DNA of 7,108 nucleotides from SG8-40 sp050050435 (GCA_050050435.1 JASFUE010000171.1:1-7108), one strand, 5' to 3'. Counted from the stretch's first letter, positions 1-6,583 are shown. Program-made: numbers and translations. Notes: generated by a model from the sequence alone, not told the origin.

Positions 1-1
1 T

Positions 2-145
2 TCACTGCGCTTCGAGGCCCGTGGCTATGCCACGTTTGTCAACAGCAGCGGCGGATTTTTCTGCTCCGGCGGATGCGTTGTATCGATCAGCGCGGACGTC
101 ATCGGGCAAGGTGAAGTCATGATGGGACTTTCAGCCCGCTTCTAG
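2..145 (+). CDS. C-terminal fragment of an outer-membrane beta-barrel protein (5' end outside window)
   Basis: Reading from base 2 gives 47 residues ending in ARF and a TAG stop at 143-145. The fragment has alternating hydrophobic/polar residues (LRFEARGYATF, then EVMMGLSARF), as in transmembrane beta-strands, and a C-terminal Phe, the usual BAM-recognition signature of outer-membrane barrels. Between the strands is a Gly/Ser-rich turn with two cysteines four residues apart (FFCSGGCVV), which could form a surface-loop disulfide. The pattern resembles OmpA-like/OmpW-size barrels, but the family cannot be fixed from the tail. The stop codon directly abuts the earliest possible start of the downstream Sir2 gene, so the two may be co-transcribed. 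Confidence 0.6.
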   Translation, partial: SLRFEARGYATFVNSSGGFFCSGGCVVSISADVIGQGEVMMGLSARF

Positions 146-202
146 GTGGTGCCGGACCGTGACGTAGAGCCCGAAGAAGTATTCACCCGAAATGTAATCC
201 GA

Positions 203-952
203 ATGCAGATTGATACCGTACGCAACTGGGTCAAGGAGGCGCAGCGTATCGTGGTGCTTACCGGCGCTGGCATCTCGACCGAATCCGGAATTCCCGATTT
301 TCGTGGACCTCAGGGTGTTTGGACGAAGAATCCGCTTGCCGAAAAACTGTCCGACATCCGCTATTACATGTCCGATCCGGAGGTCCGCAAGCTGTCATGG
401 CAATCGCGTCTCGAGCACCCGGCATGGGAGGCCAAGCCGAATTCGGGGCACCGGGCGCTGGCCGCGCTGGAACAAACAGGCCGGTTGCATGCGTTGATCA
501 CGCAAAACATCGATGGGCTGCACCAGCAGGCGGGCAACTCGCCGAAAATGGTGATCGAGGTACACGGCACCGTGCGCGAAGTGGTTTGCATGACCTGTGG
601 TGCGCTTACGCCGATGCCTGCTGTTCTTGACCGGGTTCGCGCTGGCGAGGAAGATCCGCCGTGCCTCGACTGTGGCGGCATTCTGAAAAGTGCGACGATT
701 TCTTTCGGTCAGGCATTGGTTCCCGAAGTGATCGGCCGGGCGTTGAACGCCGCTGCCGAAGCTGACCTTTTCTTCGCAATTGGAACCAGCCTGCAGGTGT
801 ATCCGGTTGCCGGCGCGATTCCGGCGGCGCTCGAGGCGGGTGCCCGTATCGTAATTGTCAATGCTCAGCCGACGCCATTCGATGACATCGCCGATGCACT
901 CTATCGCGAACCGATCGGAACGGTGCTGCCCCGGTTGTTTGAACTAACCTGA
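203..952 (+). CDS. NAD-dependent protein deacylase, Sir2 family (sirtuin)
   Basis: A cytoplasmic enzyme that removes acyl groups from protein lysines, consuming NAD+ and releasing nicotinamide and O-acyl-ADP-ribose. Starting at ATG 203 gives 249 residues, normal for bacterial sirtuins. Visible motifs are GAGIST (about residues 21-26) and ESGIPDFRG (NAD+ binding), TQNIDGLH (about 100-107), catalytic His in VHGT (His121), two zinc-knuckle pairs CMTC and CLDC (about 129-132 and 154-157), and GTSLQVYP near the C-terminal Rossmann strands. The class III desuccinylase Tyr-x-x-Arg of E. coli CobB is not seen in the corresponding segment (SWQSR), so deacetylation is the likelier activity. The frame is open back to GTG 146, which abuts the preceding stop and would add 19 residues. 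Neither start has a good Shine-Dalgarno; ATG 203 was preferred because the sirtuin fold begins just after it. A GC-rich hairpin follows the stop. Confidence 0.93.
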   Translation: MQIDTVRNWVKEAQRIVVLTGAGISTESGIPDFRGPQGVWTKNPLAEKLSDIRYYMSDPEVRKLSWQSRLEHPAWEAKPNSGHRALAALEQTGRLHALITQNIDGLHQQAGNSPKMVIEVHGTVREVVCMTCGALTPMPAVLDRVRAGEEDPPCLDCGGILKSATISFGQALVPEVIGRALNAAAEADLFFAIGTSLQVYPVAGAIPAALEAGARIVIVNAQPTPFDDIADALYREPIGTVLPRLFELT

Positions 953-967
953 TCGACCTGTTCGCAC

Positions 968-988
968 CGCCGCCAGGCGAAGGCGGCG
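968..988 (+). terminator. GC-only hairpin after the sirtuin gene (possible weak terminator)
   Basis: A perfect 7-bp G/C stem (CGCCGCC at 968-974, GGCGGCG at 982-988) with a 7-base loop lies 15 bases after the sirtuin stop. There is no T-tract, so it is a weak intrinsic terminator at best; it may instead protect the 3' end or aid Rho-dependent termination. Confidence 0.35.
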
Positions 989-1016
989 TTGACGGGCCAG
1001 TCGTCGTTACAATAGT
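989..1016 (+). promoter_or_regulatory. Possible sigma70 promoter for the CMD-family gene
   Basis: TTGACG (989-994) matches five of six -35 positions. With a 16-base spacer the -10 would be AATAGT (1011-1016), four of six. The better -10 match TACAAT (1008-1013) lies only 13 bases from TTGACG and would have to work with a poor -35. Transcription would start around 1020-1023, about 20 bases before the next start codon. Confidence 0.35.
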
Positions 1017-1042
1017 GCGCGACTACAACGAGGGGGCAAATC

Positions 1043-1462
1043 ATGGGCGAACTTACCAAGCAGGATATTTTCAATTCGGGCCTGGCTCTACGGCGCGAAG
1101 TACTGGGAGACCAGTACGTTGACCAGGTCTTCAAGCTGAAAGACGAATTCAGTGAAGCTGTTCAGGATTACGTCACCACGCATGCCTGGGGAGCGGTGTG
1201 GGCGCGGCGCGGCGAAAACGGTGAGCTGACTTTACCGAAGAAGACGCGCTCGATCATGAACCTATCCATGTTGGCGGCAATCAACCGGCCGCATGAACTG
1301 GAAATACATTTGCGCGGCGCAATCAACAACGGCGTCACCAAGAAAGAGATGCTGGAAATCTTTCTGCATGTTGCAACCTATGCAGGCGCGCCAGCCATGC
1401 TCGATGGCATTCGTATCGCGCGGAAGGTGTGGGCGGAATACGAGGCAGGCAATCGCAGCTGA
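1043..1462 (+). CDS. Carboxymuconolactone decarboxylase (CMD/PcaC-like) family protein
   Basis: A 139-residue protein covering the whole single-domain CMD fold, close to the usual PcaC size of about 130. It shows the RREVLGDQYVD block (17-27), the AWGAVW segment (48-53), the NRPHELEIHLRGAINNGV stretch (81-98) and the HVATYAGAPA signature (109-118). It lacks the CxxC pair of AhpD-type alkylhydroperoxidases, so it belongs to the decarboxylase-like branch. PcaC itself converts 4-carboxymuconolactone to 3-oxoadipate enol-lactone in protocatechuate breakdown, but many paralogues have other or unknown substrates and no other pca gene is nearby. The exact reaction is therefore unassigned. The start is supported by an AGGGGG Shine-Dalgarno (1031-1036) seven bases upstream. 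It is probably cytoplasmic and oligomeric, as is usual in the family. Confidence 0.88.
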   Translation: MGELTKQDIFNSGLALRREVLGDQYVDQVFKLKDEFSEAVQDYVTTHAWGAVWARRGENGELTLPKKTRSIMNLSMLAAINRPHELEIHLRGAINNGVTKKEMLEIFLHVATYAGAPAMLDGIRIARKVWAEYEAGNRS

Positions 1463-1464
1463 AT

Positions 1465-1492
1465 TTGAAACTGTTGCTCAGGCATGGATAAT
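1465..1492 (+). promoter_or_regulatory. Sigma70-type promoter upstream of the small membrane protein
   Basis: TTGAAA (1465-1470), a 16-base spacer and GATAAT (1487-1492) match ten of twelve consensus positions. Transcription would begin near 1499, leaving a leader of about 90 bases before the start codon at 1588. A 6-bp inverted repeat (GCATGG at 1482-1487, CCATGC at 1507-1512) overlaps the -10 and the predicted start site and could be an operator half-site pair or chance. This promoter may also drive the BCCT transporter gene downstream. Confidence 0.5.
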
Positions 1493-1587
1493 CGGCTGTG
1501 GGCACGCCATGCGCAATATATTTATGACCTGTGCGTGATCCAAAGCCATTTCCGGCGCTGACGGTCAGACCGGTGACAGGAGGAGCG

Positions 1588-1776
1588 ATGTCAGAGAAAA
1601 AACCAGAACATCCCGCAGTAAAGATTGCATCGATTATCGGCGGAATCATTTTCGCCATCGTCTTGATGATGGCGGTTCTTGCCAAAGAGTATCTGCCGGT
1701 TATTGGGTGGGTTGTGGTCCCGTTGGTAGTCATGGGCATCGTGCTCGGCGCCATCGTATCCAGAAAGCCGGAATAG
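1588..1776 (+). CDS. Small two-helix inner-membrane protein, function unknown
   Basis: A 62-residue protein with a short charged N-terminus (MSEKKPEHP), a first hydrophobic helix at about residues 13-32 (IASIIGGIIFAIVLMMAVLA), a tight turn with KEYLP, a second helix at about 38-57, and a basic tail (SRKPE). The start at ATG 1588 is chosen because AGGAGG lies at 1578-1583. The frame stays open upstream to 1531, but that extension has no ribosome site. I do not recognise a family. It sits 123 bases before the BCCT transporter, in the same direction and behind a good promoter. A role as a small accessory subunit or stability partner of the transporter is conceivable but rests on position only. 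Confidence 0.65.
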   Translation: MSEKKPEHPAVKIASIIGGIIFAIVLMMAVLAKEYLPVIGWVVVPLVVMGIVLGAIVSRKPE

Positions 1777-1805
1777 GGCGCTGTTCGTCCGGTAATGAAA
1801 TCGAT

Positions 1806-1836
1806 CCGGGAAACAATGGGGTCAGTACGCTCCCGG
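1806..1836. repeat. Short inverted repeat between the small membrane protein and the BCCT gene
   Basis: CCGGGA (1806-1811) and TCCCGG (1831-1836) form a perfect 6-bp stem with a 19-base loop and no T-tract. It may be a weak leader hairpin or chance. Nothing else recognisable was found in 1777-1899, and no clear promoter was seen there. Confidence 0.2.
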
Positions 1837-1899
1837 CATGTTACGCAGTCGGGTGTTGTGTGCCATGCATCCGGGTTGAAATCAGCCGAAGGACCGTAG

Positions 1900-3618
1900 A
1901 TGGAGCACAAGGAAGACAGCACGCAACCAGGCGCCATGCGATCAAGCGGCATGAGGACCATTCTTGGCAAGTGGCTGGGCGACGTTGGAGTTGTGTTCTA
2001 TGTCTCCGTCATCGTCATTGGCGGTTTTGTTTTTCTGGGCGTGCGCTATCCCGACGCTGTCGAGAAAACCTCTCAGCGCATACTCGATGCGACCGCAGCT
2101 GATTTCGGATGGATGTATCTACTGGCGACCAGCGGATTCGTGGTCTTCTGCGGGTTTCTGGCGTTTTCGCGTTACGGAAGCATTCGCCTTGGCGGAGAGG
2201 GCGAACCGCCCGAGTTTTCTTTCAGTAGTTGGCTTGCGATGATCTTTTCGGCCGGCATGGGTGTCGGTCTGGTCTTCTGGGGCGTTGCCGAACCGATGAT
2301 GCATTTCAACCACCCACCCCTGGGAATCGGTGAGCCGCGTACCGCCGAGGCCGCCCAACTGGGTATGCGTTATTCGTTCTTTCACTGGGGCGTTCATCAA
2401 TGGGCCAACTTCACCCTGGTTGGTCTCGCCATTGCCTATGTTCGCTTCCGGCACAACAGCCACGGGCTGATCAGTGAGACCTTTCGTCCTCTGCTCGGCG
2501 GGGCAGTGGACCGGACTTGGGGAAAGGCGATTGATGTTCTCGCGGTCGTGTCGACGATTTTTGGCGTCGCCACTACGCTGGGCCTGGGTGCATTGCAGAT
2601 CAACAGCGGGTTCGCTGGTCAGGATCTGCTCGAGTACAGCGTGGGTTCGCAGTTCATGATCATGGGTGGTCTGGCGGTGCTGTTCACCATCTCGGCAATG
2701 ACGCCTCTTGAAAAAGGAATCCGTTATCTGAGCGACCTGAATCTGTTACTGGCCGCGGCTTTGCTGTTGTACGTGGTAGTGCTGGGACCAACCGCCTTCA
2801 TATTCAGCGAACTGACACAGACCATCGGTGAATATCTTGGCAATATTGTCGAGATGAGTCTGGTTACGGCACCTTATTCGAGCGAACACTGGGTCGAGCA
2901 ATGGACCGTGTTCTACTGGGCCTGGGGACTGAGTTGGTCGCCATTTGTCGGCAGTTTCATTGCCAGGATTTCGCGTGGCAGAACCATCCGTGAATTTGTT
3001 CTTGGCGTGATGATTGTTCCGGTCGTATTGAGCATGTTGTGGTTCTCCGCTTTTGGGGGATCTGCTATTCACTTCGAGTTGTTCGGCGAAGCCGGGATTG
3101 CCGATGCGGTCGCGCGCGAAGTGCCCGCCGGCCTGTATGCGTTGCTGGATCAACTGCCATGGGGACACATCGCCGCGATTGCCGCGATCGCGTTGGTTTG
3201 CATGTTCGTGATTACCTCATCGGATTCGGCAACCTTCGTGCTCGGCATGTTTACCTCAAAAGGTGTTTTGAATCCGACCCGACCCGTGCGCATCATCTGG
3301 GGCGTGCTGGAACTACTATTGGCGGGTGTGTTATTGCTGAGCGGGGGGTTACAGGCCCTGCAAACTGTTTCCATCATTGCTGCCTTTCCATTCATGCTGC
3401 TGATGGTGTTGATGGCCTTTGCATTACACAAGGACTTGTGGGCCGAGATTCGCCGTCAAGATGAAAAGCACCGCGTGTTGCACGAGCGGCTCGAGGAGGT
3501 GCTATTGCGGGAGACGGAACGTGAAGCGGAACGCCGGACCGAGGAGGAGATTCATCCGACTGCGCCGGAATCGGCAACCGAAAAGATTGAATCGGGAATG
3601 CCGCTGCAGAACGGTTGA
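1900..3618 (+). CDS. BCCT-family transporter (betaine/choline/carnitine type)
   Basis: A 572-residue inner-membrane symporter predicted to import a quaternary-ammonium osmolyte such as glycine betaine or choline. Family hallmarks are the Gly-rich helix SAGMGVGLVFWGVAEP (117-132), the FFHWGVHQWANF helix (160-171), the signature WAWGLSWSPFVGSFIARIS with RGRTIREF following (340-366), and ITSSDSATF (438-446). The last of these matches the Thr-Ser pair that binds Na+ in BetP, suggesting Na+ coupling. Compared with BetP's aromatic box, Trp163 and Trp168 are present but Phe171 replaces Tyr and Gly343 replaces the Trp equivalent to W374, so the substrate may differ. After the last helix a highly charged, Glu/Arg-rich segment of about 40 residues (511-550) looks helical and cytoplasmic, as in osmosensing BCCT members. 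AAGGA at 1889-1893 supports the start. The size is between OpuD/BetP-like and BetT-like proteins; substrate specificity is not settled. Confidence 0.95.
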   Translation: MEHKEDSTQPGAMRSSGMRTILGKWLGDVGVVFYVSVIVIGGFVFLGVRYPDAVEKTSQRILDATAADFGWMYLLATSGFVVFCGFLAFSRYGSIRLGGEGEPPEFSFSSWLAMIFSAGMGVGLVFWGVAEPMMHFNHPPLGIGEPRTAEAAQLGMRYSFFHWGVHQWANFTLVGLAIAYVRFRHNSHGLISETFRPLLGGAVDRTWGKAIDVLAVVSTIFGVATTLGLGALQINSGFAGQDLLEYSVGSQFMIMGGLAVLFTISAMTPLEKGIRYLSDLNLLLAAALLLYVVVLGPTAFIFSELTQTIGEYLGNIVEMSLVTAPYSSEHWVEQWTVFYWAWGLSWSPFVGSFIARISRGRTIREFVLGVMIVPVVLSMLWFSAFGGSAIHFELFGEAGIADAVAREVPAGLYALLDQLPWGHIAAIAAIALVCMFVITSSDSATFVLGMFTSKGVLNPTRPVRIIWGVLELLLAGVLLLSGGLQALQTVSIIAAFPFMLLMVLMAFALHKDLWAEIRRQDEKHRVLHERLEEVLLRETEREAERRTEEEIHPTAPESATEKIESGMPLQNG

Positions 3619-3681
3619 CAAGGCAACGTTCATGCACGCCGGTTTTGAGGATAGCGATAACAGGAAAGCAGGAGTAATCCC

Positions 3682-4107
3682 ATGAGTGAAGTGATTGCGT
3701 TTGACCATATTCATTTGATCAGCCGTGACCCGCAGGCTGCAGCGAAGTGGTATGAAGAAACGTTTGGCGGTGAAATTACCACCGTTCAGGAGAACCTGCG
3801 TGGGGCACCGCAAATCGATGTACGGATTGGCAGCATGACGATTGTCATTCGCGGCCAGCGGCCAGGAGAGCAACCGGTCGAAACGAAATCAATGCAGCAC
3901 TTCAATGGATTCTCCAGCCACGATGAATGGGGAACGGATCACTTCGGTTTCACTTATCGCGGTGACCTGATGGCGTTTTGTAATGAGTTGAAACAAAAGG
4001 GCGTGCGCATGGCGGTTGAGCCATGGGAGTTCAAGCCCGGCATGGTGATCTGCTATCTCGCAGCGCCTGATGGCGTAAGCATCGAGCTGATTCAGGCCCA
4101 CGCTTGA
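3682..4107 (+). CDS. VOC-family (glyoxalase/bleomycin-resistance/dioxygenase fold) protein
   Basis: A 141-residue cytoplasmic protein with two beta-alpha-beta-beta-beta modules. The N-terminal strand FDHIHLISRDPQAAAKWYEETFGG has the family pattern H-x-x-L-x-S-x-D followed by W-Y-x-x-x-F-G. Likely metal ligands are His9, His87 (WGTDHFGF) and Glu135 (GVSIELIQ), the usual three-residue His/His/Glu arrangement, so a metal-dependent enzyme (isomerase, epimerase, lyase or dioxygenase type) is likely rather than a binding-only member. The substrate cannot be told from sequence. The start is fixed by AGGAG at 3670-3674, seven bases upstream. It lies 63 bases after the transporter gene and 66 bases before the next gene; no convincing promoter was seen in the first gap, so it may be in the transporter's transcription unit. 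Confidence 0.88.
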   Translation: MSEVIAFDHIHLISRDPQAAAKWYEETFGGEITTVQENLRGAPQIDVRIGSMTIVIRGQRPGEQPVETKSMQHFNGFSSHDEWGTDHFGFTYRGDLMAFCNELKQKGVRMAVEPWEFKPGMVICYLAAPDGVSIELIQAHA

Positions 4108-4173
4108 ATGTCGGCAGTTTGTTTCTCGAATGGTTGCCGTTGCGCGCCGCGTTGCAATCGTCAGGGAATATTC

Positions 4174-4770
4174 ATGAATGGATTTCCAGGAATCAGCTTG
4201 CGCGCGCTTGGCGGATTGCTTGCGCTTCTTCTTGTCTGGCCCGCATTCGGTGCGGATAGCGAAATCACCATCGAGAACACTGCACTCAGAAGAATGCTCA
4301 TGGACCACTTGTTCACCGATCGCGGTCGATACCACTTGTTACGTCAGTCGGCTTGCCAGTTTGCTTATCTGGAGTCGCCGGTGGTGGCTGTCGCCGCGGG
4401 CCGCGTCGGCATCAAGGCGCGGCTGACCGGTTGGCTTGGGACGGAGGCCGATGGCAGTTGCACCGGTGCTGGCGACAGCTTTGATTTGATCGTTTCGGGA
4501 AAGCCTTATTTCTCGGGTGAGAATCTCGGTCTGACCGACATGCGCGTCGATCAGGTCTCCAATGAGCTGTATCGGATCGTGCTTCAGCAGTTTCTCGATT
4601 TCGCAGTGCCAAAAGCACTCGCAATCAATCTACGCGAGGGTCTGCAATCGGCTATTGCCGCACAGGACGCGTCATACGAAGTGATTGTCAGCAAGCTTGC
4701 GATTACCAATCTGACTGCCGAGAACAATCGGATTCACGCCAATCTGTCGTTTGCCTTGTCGGCGCGCTGA
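4174..4770 (+). CDS. Exported (periplasmic) protein of unknown function
   Basis: A 198-residue protein with a clear Sec signal peptide: MNGFPGISLR, a Leu-rich core (LGGLLALLLVW) and a likely cleavage after AFG at residue 26. It has no lipobox Cys, so it is probably soluble in the periplasm. The mature part begins with ITIENTALRRMLMDHLF, contains two cysteines (about 61 and 96) that could form a disulfide, and ends in an amphipathic strand-rich segment (LTAENNRIHANLSFALSAR). The alternation of amphipathic helix and strands recalls periplasmic lipid-binding-like families such as YceB/DUF1439, but that is an impression only. ATG 4174 is chosen over the in-frame ATG 4108, which abuts the VOC stop, because it has AGGGA (4163-4167) six bases upstream and starts a proper signal peptide. 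The close spacing suggests co-transcription with the VOC gene. Confidence 0.8.
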   Translation: MNGFPGISLRALGGLLALLLVWPAFGADSEITIENTALRRMLMDHLFTDRGRYHLLRQSACQFAYLESPVVAVAAGRVGIKARLTGWLGTEADGSCTGAGDSFDLIVSGKPYFSGENLGLTDMRVDQVSNELYRIVLQQFLDFAVPKALAINLREGLQSAIAAQDASYEVIVSKLAITNLTAENNRIHANLSFALSAR

Positions 4771-4834
4771 AGCATAGAGAACGGTCAGTTGGCTAATCCC
4801 ATAGCCGCTTCCACGCCTCACTGCTCCACGTTGC

Positions 4835-5863
4835 GTGGACTACGTAGTGCTCAGCGAGCCAGAAAGGCTTTTCCGAAGCGAGGCTTTAGATTTGAGATTA
4901 TTGGAAGAGGCTAATAACCCGGTTTGTTGTCGCGCGGCTACGCGGCTTGCAGGCACGCCCATTATCCTGATGTTCTCCTGTTTAATGCTGCTCACCGTTG
5001 TTTCGGAGTTTGCATTCGGACAGGAACTGACGCCTCGCGCTTACTGGCCGGCGCCGTACGGAACAAAATTTCTCAGTGTTGGCTATGCTTATTCGACGGG
5101 CGACGTCGTAACCGACCCGTCATTGCCATTGGTCGGAGTGGATTCGCAGATCCGGCGCGGCGTGATTGCCTATCAACAGACGATCAGCGTCGCCGGGCGA
5201 ACCTCCTATGTTCAGGTTGAGCTTCCTTACGTCGACGGATACACGACTGGGAATTTCATGGGAGAGTCAGCAGATCGCAGTGTCAGCGGCGTCGGCGACT
5301 TTTCGGCCACGTGGTCGGTTAGCTTGATGGGGGCTCCGTCGATGACTCGGGAGGAGTTTCAGGTCTTCCGTCAGAATCCGGATCCGATCCTTGCCGCCAG
5401 CTTCAAGGTTGTTGCACCGACGGGACAATACGATACCGACAAGCTGATTAATGTAGGTACCAATCGGTGGGCTGCCAAACTCAAGCTGGCCTACCTGCAC
5501 CCGATGCCGGGAAAGTGGGTGCTGGAGACGGCCGCCGGGGTATGGTTCTTTCAGGATAACGACGAGTTCCTGGGGCAAACACGCGAACAGGAGCCGATCA
5601 CCGCCCTTGACCTGAGTATCGTCAAACGTTTCAAGCCCGGATTCTGGGGATCAATCGACGCCAATTACTACTTGGGAGGACGAACCATCGTCGGCGGGGA
5701 TAAAAGGGCTGACTTTCAGCGCAATTCTCGTTTTGGGGTATCGCTGGGATATCCAGTTAACCGTCGGCATGCAATCAAGGCGAGTTACAGCGCCGGTGTC
5801 GTCACTGAATTGGGAGGCGACTACAACACGATCATCCTGAATTATCTGTATCGGATCCAGTGA
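4835..5863 (+). CDS. MetA-pathway-of-phenol-degradation-type outer-membrane protein (transporter-like beta-barrel)
   Basis: The mature protein starts near QELTPRAYWPAPYGTKF, followed by VGYAYSTGDVVTDPSLP. This opening is characteristic of the Phenol_MetA_deg family, predicted outer-membrane barrels sometimes linked to uptake of hydrophobic or aromatic compounds. The rest alternates strands and turns up to NTIILNYLYRIQ. The mature length of about 280 residues is normal for the family. The start is unresolved. The frame is open from GTG 4835 and the only in-frame ATG is at 4970 (MFSCLMLLTVV), but that start gives a signal peptide with no positive charge. The hydrophobic core and Arg33/Arg37 lie upstream of it, suggesting a non-ATG start. 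TTG 4892 has GCGAGG eight bases upstream and is a good candidate. The coordinates give the longest open frame. The predicted cleavage is after AFG, before QE. The gene converges on the leftward gene ending at 5932. Confidence 0.85.
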   Translation: MDYVVLSEPERLFRSEALDLRLLEEANNPVCCRAATRLAGTPIILMFSCLMLLTVVSEFAFGQELTPRAYWPAPYGTKFLSVGYAYSTGDVVTDPSLPLVGVDSQIRRGVIAYQQTISVAGRTSYVQVELPYVDGYTTGNFMGESADRSVSGVGDFSATWSVSLMGAPSMTREEFQVFRQNPDPILAASFKVVAPTGQYDTDKLINVGTNRWAAKLKLAYLHPMPGKWVLETAAGVWFFQDNDEFLGQTREQEPITALDLSIVKRFKPGFWGSIDANYYLGGRTIVGGDKRADFQRNSRFGVSLGYPVNRRHAIKASYSAGVVTELGGDYNTIILNYLYRIQ

Positions 5864-5931
5864 GCTTGGCGACCCTGGACAGGCTCTAGCGTGCTTCCGC
5901 CAAATTCGGGCAAGCAGCAGCGACTTCGTGT

Positions 5932-6522
5932 TTAGCCGCCCACGGCGGCGACATTTTCCGACTCATTCTCAGCAGGACGACCCCAGAAGCTGATGTCGAT
6001 GTCGTAGCTGACAACGCTATCCAGAACTTCCCATTCCTTGACGTCGAAGCGAACGAACGACAGCGTGCGGATGGGAAGAAGCGAGTCGACAGTGGCCAGA
6101 ATGGTGTCCTTTGAGAAAGACGTGTTGTCGGAGGCGGGATTATCAGCTGCGCCGGCGCGGCCTACATAGAGTTCCAGGGTATCGCTATTGTTCTTTAGTG
6201 CGGCGGTGCGCAGCGCGACGCGGGAACGATCCAGGGTTGTCGTGTCAACAATGAATGAGCCGGAAAACTTTCCGCCCAGCGATGGGGTGGGCAGGGGGGC
6301 GATCATCACTTTTCCCCGGGATTTGCTGTTGCCATCGGGATCGGAGAGAACGACGTAGAAGTCACGCAACAGCGGCGCGTCAGTTCGGCTGAAGCTGACC
6401 GCTTCACTGTAATTGCGTTCGTACAAAAGGACTGCGCCATTCTGCCCGATGGTCGAACTGATCAGAACGACCGGCAGTGCGGAAATGGCGACGCCTAATC
6501 TGAGCGTCTTGAGAAAATTCAT
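5932..6522 (-). CDS. Exported protein of unknown function
   Basis: A 196-residue leftward protein with a Sec signal peptide (MNFLKTLRLGVAISALPVV, basic Lys5 and Arg8, hydrophobic core, cleavage near TIGQN). The mature part is rich in beta-type segments: AVLLYERNYSEAVSFSR, DFYVVLSDPDG, GKFSGSFIVDTTTLDRSRVAL, TLELYVGRAG, RTLSFVRFDVKEWEVLDSVVSYDIDISFWG. This suggests a small secreted or periplasmic beta-sandwich. There are no cysteines, no lipobox and no recognisable catalytic motif. The C-terminus is acidic and then Gly/Ala-rich (ENESENVAAVGG). The start at 6522 is chosen because an AAGGGGGG Shine-Dalgarno lies five bases upstream and the signal peptide begins there; an open extension to 6627 would run across the promoter. 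I do not recognise the family. Confidence 0.75.
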   Translation of the reverse strand: MNFLKTLRLGVAISALPVVLISSTIGQNGAVLLYERNYSEAVSFSRTDAPLLRDFYVVLSDPDGNSKSRGKVMIAPLPTPSLGGKFSGSFIVDTTTLDRSRVALRTAALKNNSDTLELYVGRAGAADNPASDNTSFSKDTILATVDSLLPIRTLSFVRFDVKEWEVLDSVVSYDIDISFWGRPAENESENVAAVGG

Positions 6523-6559
6523 ATTGGCCCCCCTTGCTTTACTGCCGTGCTGCGCTGCT

Positions 6560-6583
6560 GCTGTATTGCTGTATTGCTGTACT
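6560..6583 (-). repeat. Three tandem 8-bp repeats in the leader of the leftward exported-protein gene
   Basis: The plus strand shows GCTGTATT at 6560-6567, an exact copy at 6568-6575 and a one-mismatch copy (GCTGTACT) at 6576-6583, followed by a more diverged unit. In the transcript this puts CAGCA boxes at 8-base spacing, with further CAG boxes toward the start codon. It lies between the predicted transcription start and the ribosome-binding site. Confidence 0.7.

Noticed and set aside
1335..1970. Long minus-strand open frame (211 codons) across the CMD gene, the small membrane gene and the BCCT start
   Set aside because: It is antisense to well-supported genes and spans intergenic regions. 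The two-helix protein on the plus strand has a proper ribosome site and promoter, and the antisense product resembles nothing.
3615..3660. TTGACA at 3615-3620 as a -35 box for the VOC gene
   Set aside because: No acceptable -10 hexamer at 15-19 bases downstream; the sequence there is GC-rich (about 3636-3643). It overlaps the transporter's stop codon by chance.
4108..4173. Earlier start (ATG 4108) for the exported protein
   Set aside because: It would put a Cys/Arg-rich 22-residue extension before a normal signal peptide, and ATG 4174 has a well-placed AGGGA.
5864..5931. Bidirectional terminator between the convergent genes
   Set aside because: Only a 6-bp stem (5866-5871 with 5898-5903) with a 26-base loop and no T-tract was found; not enough to call.
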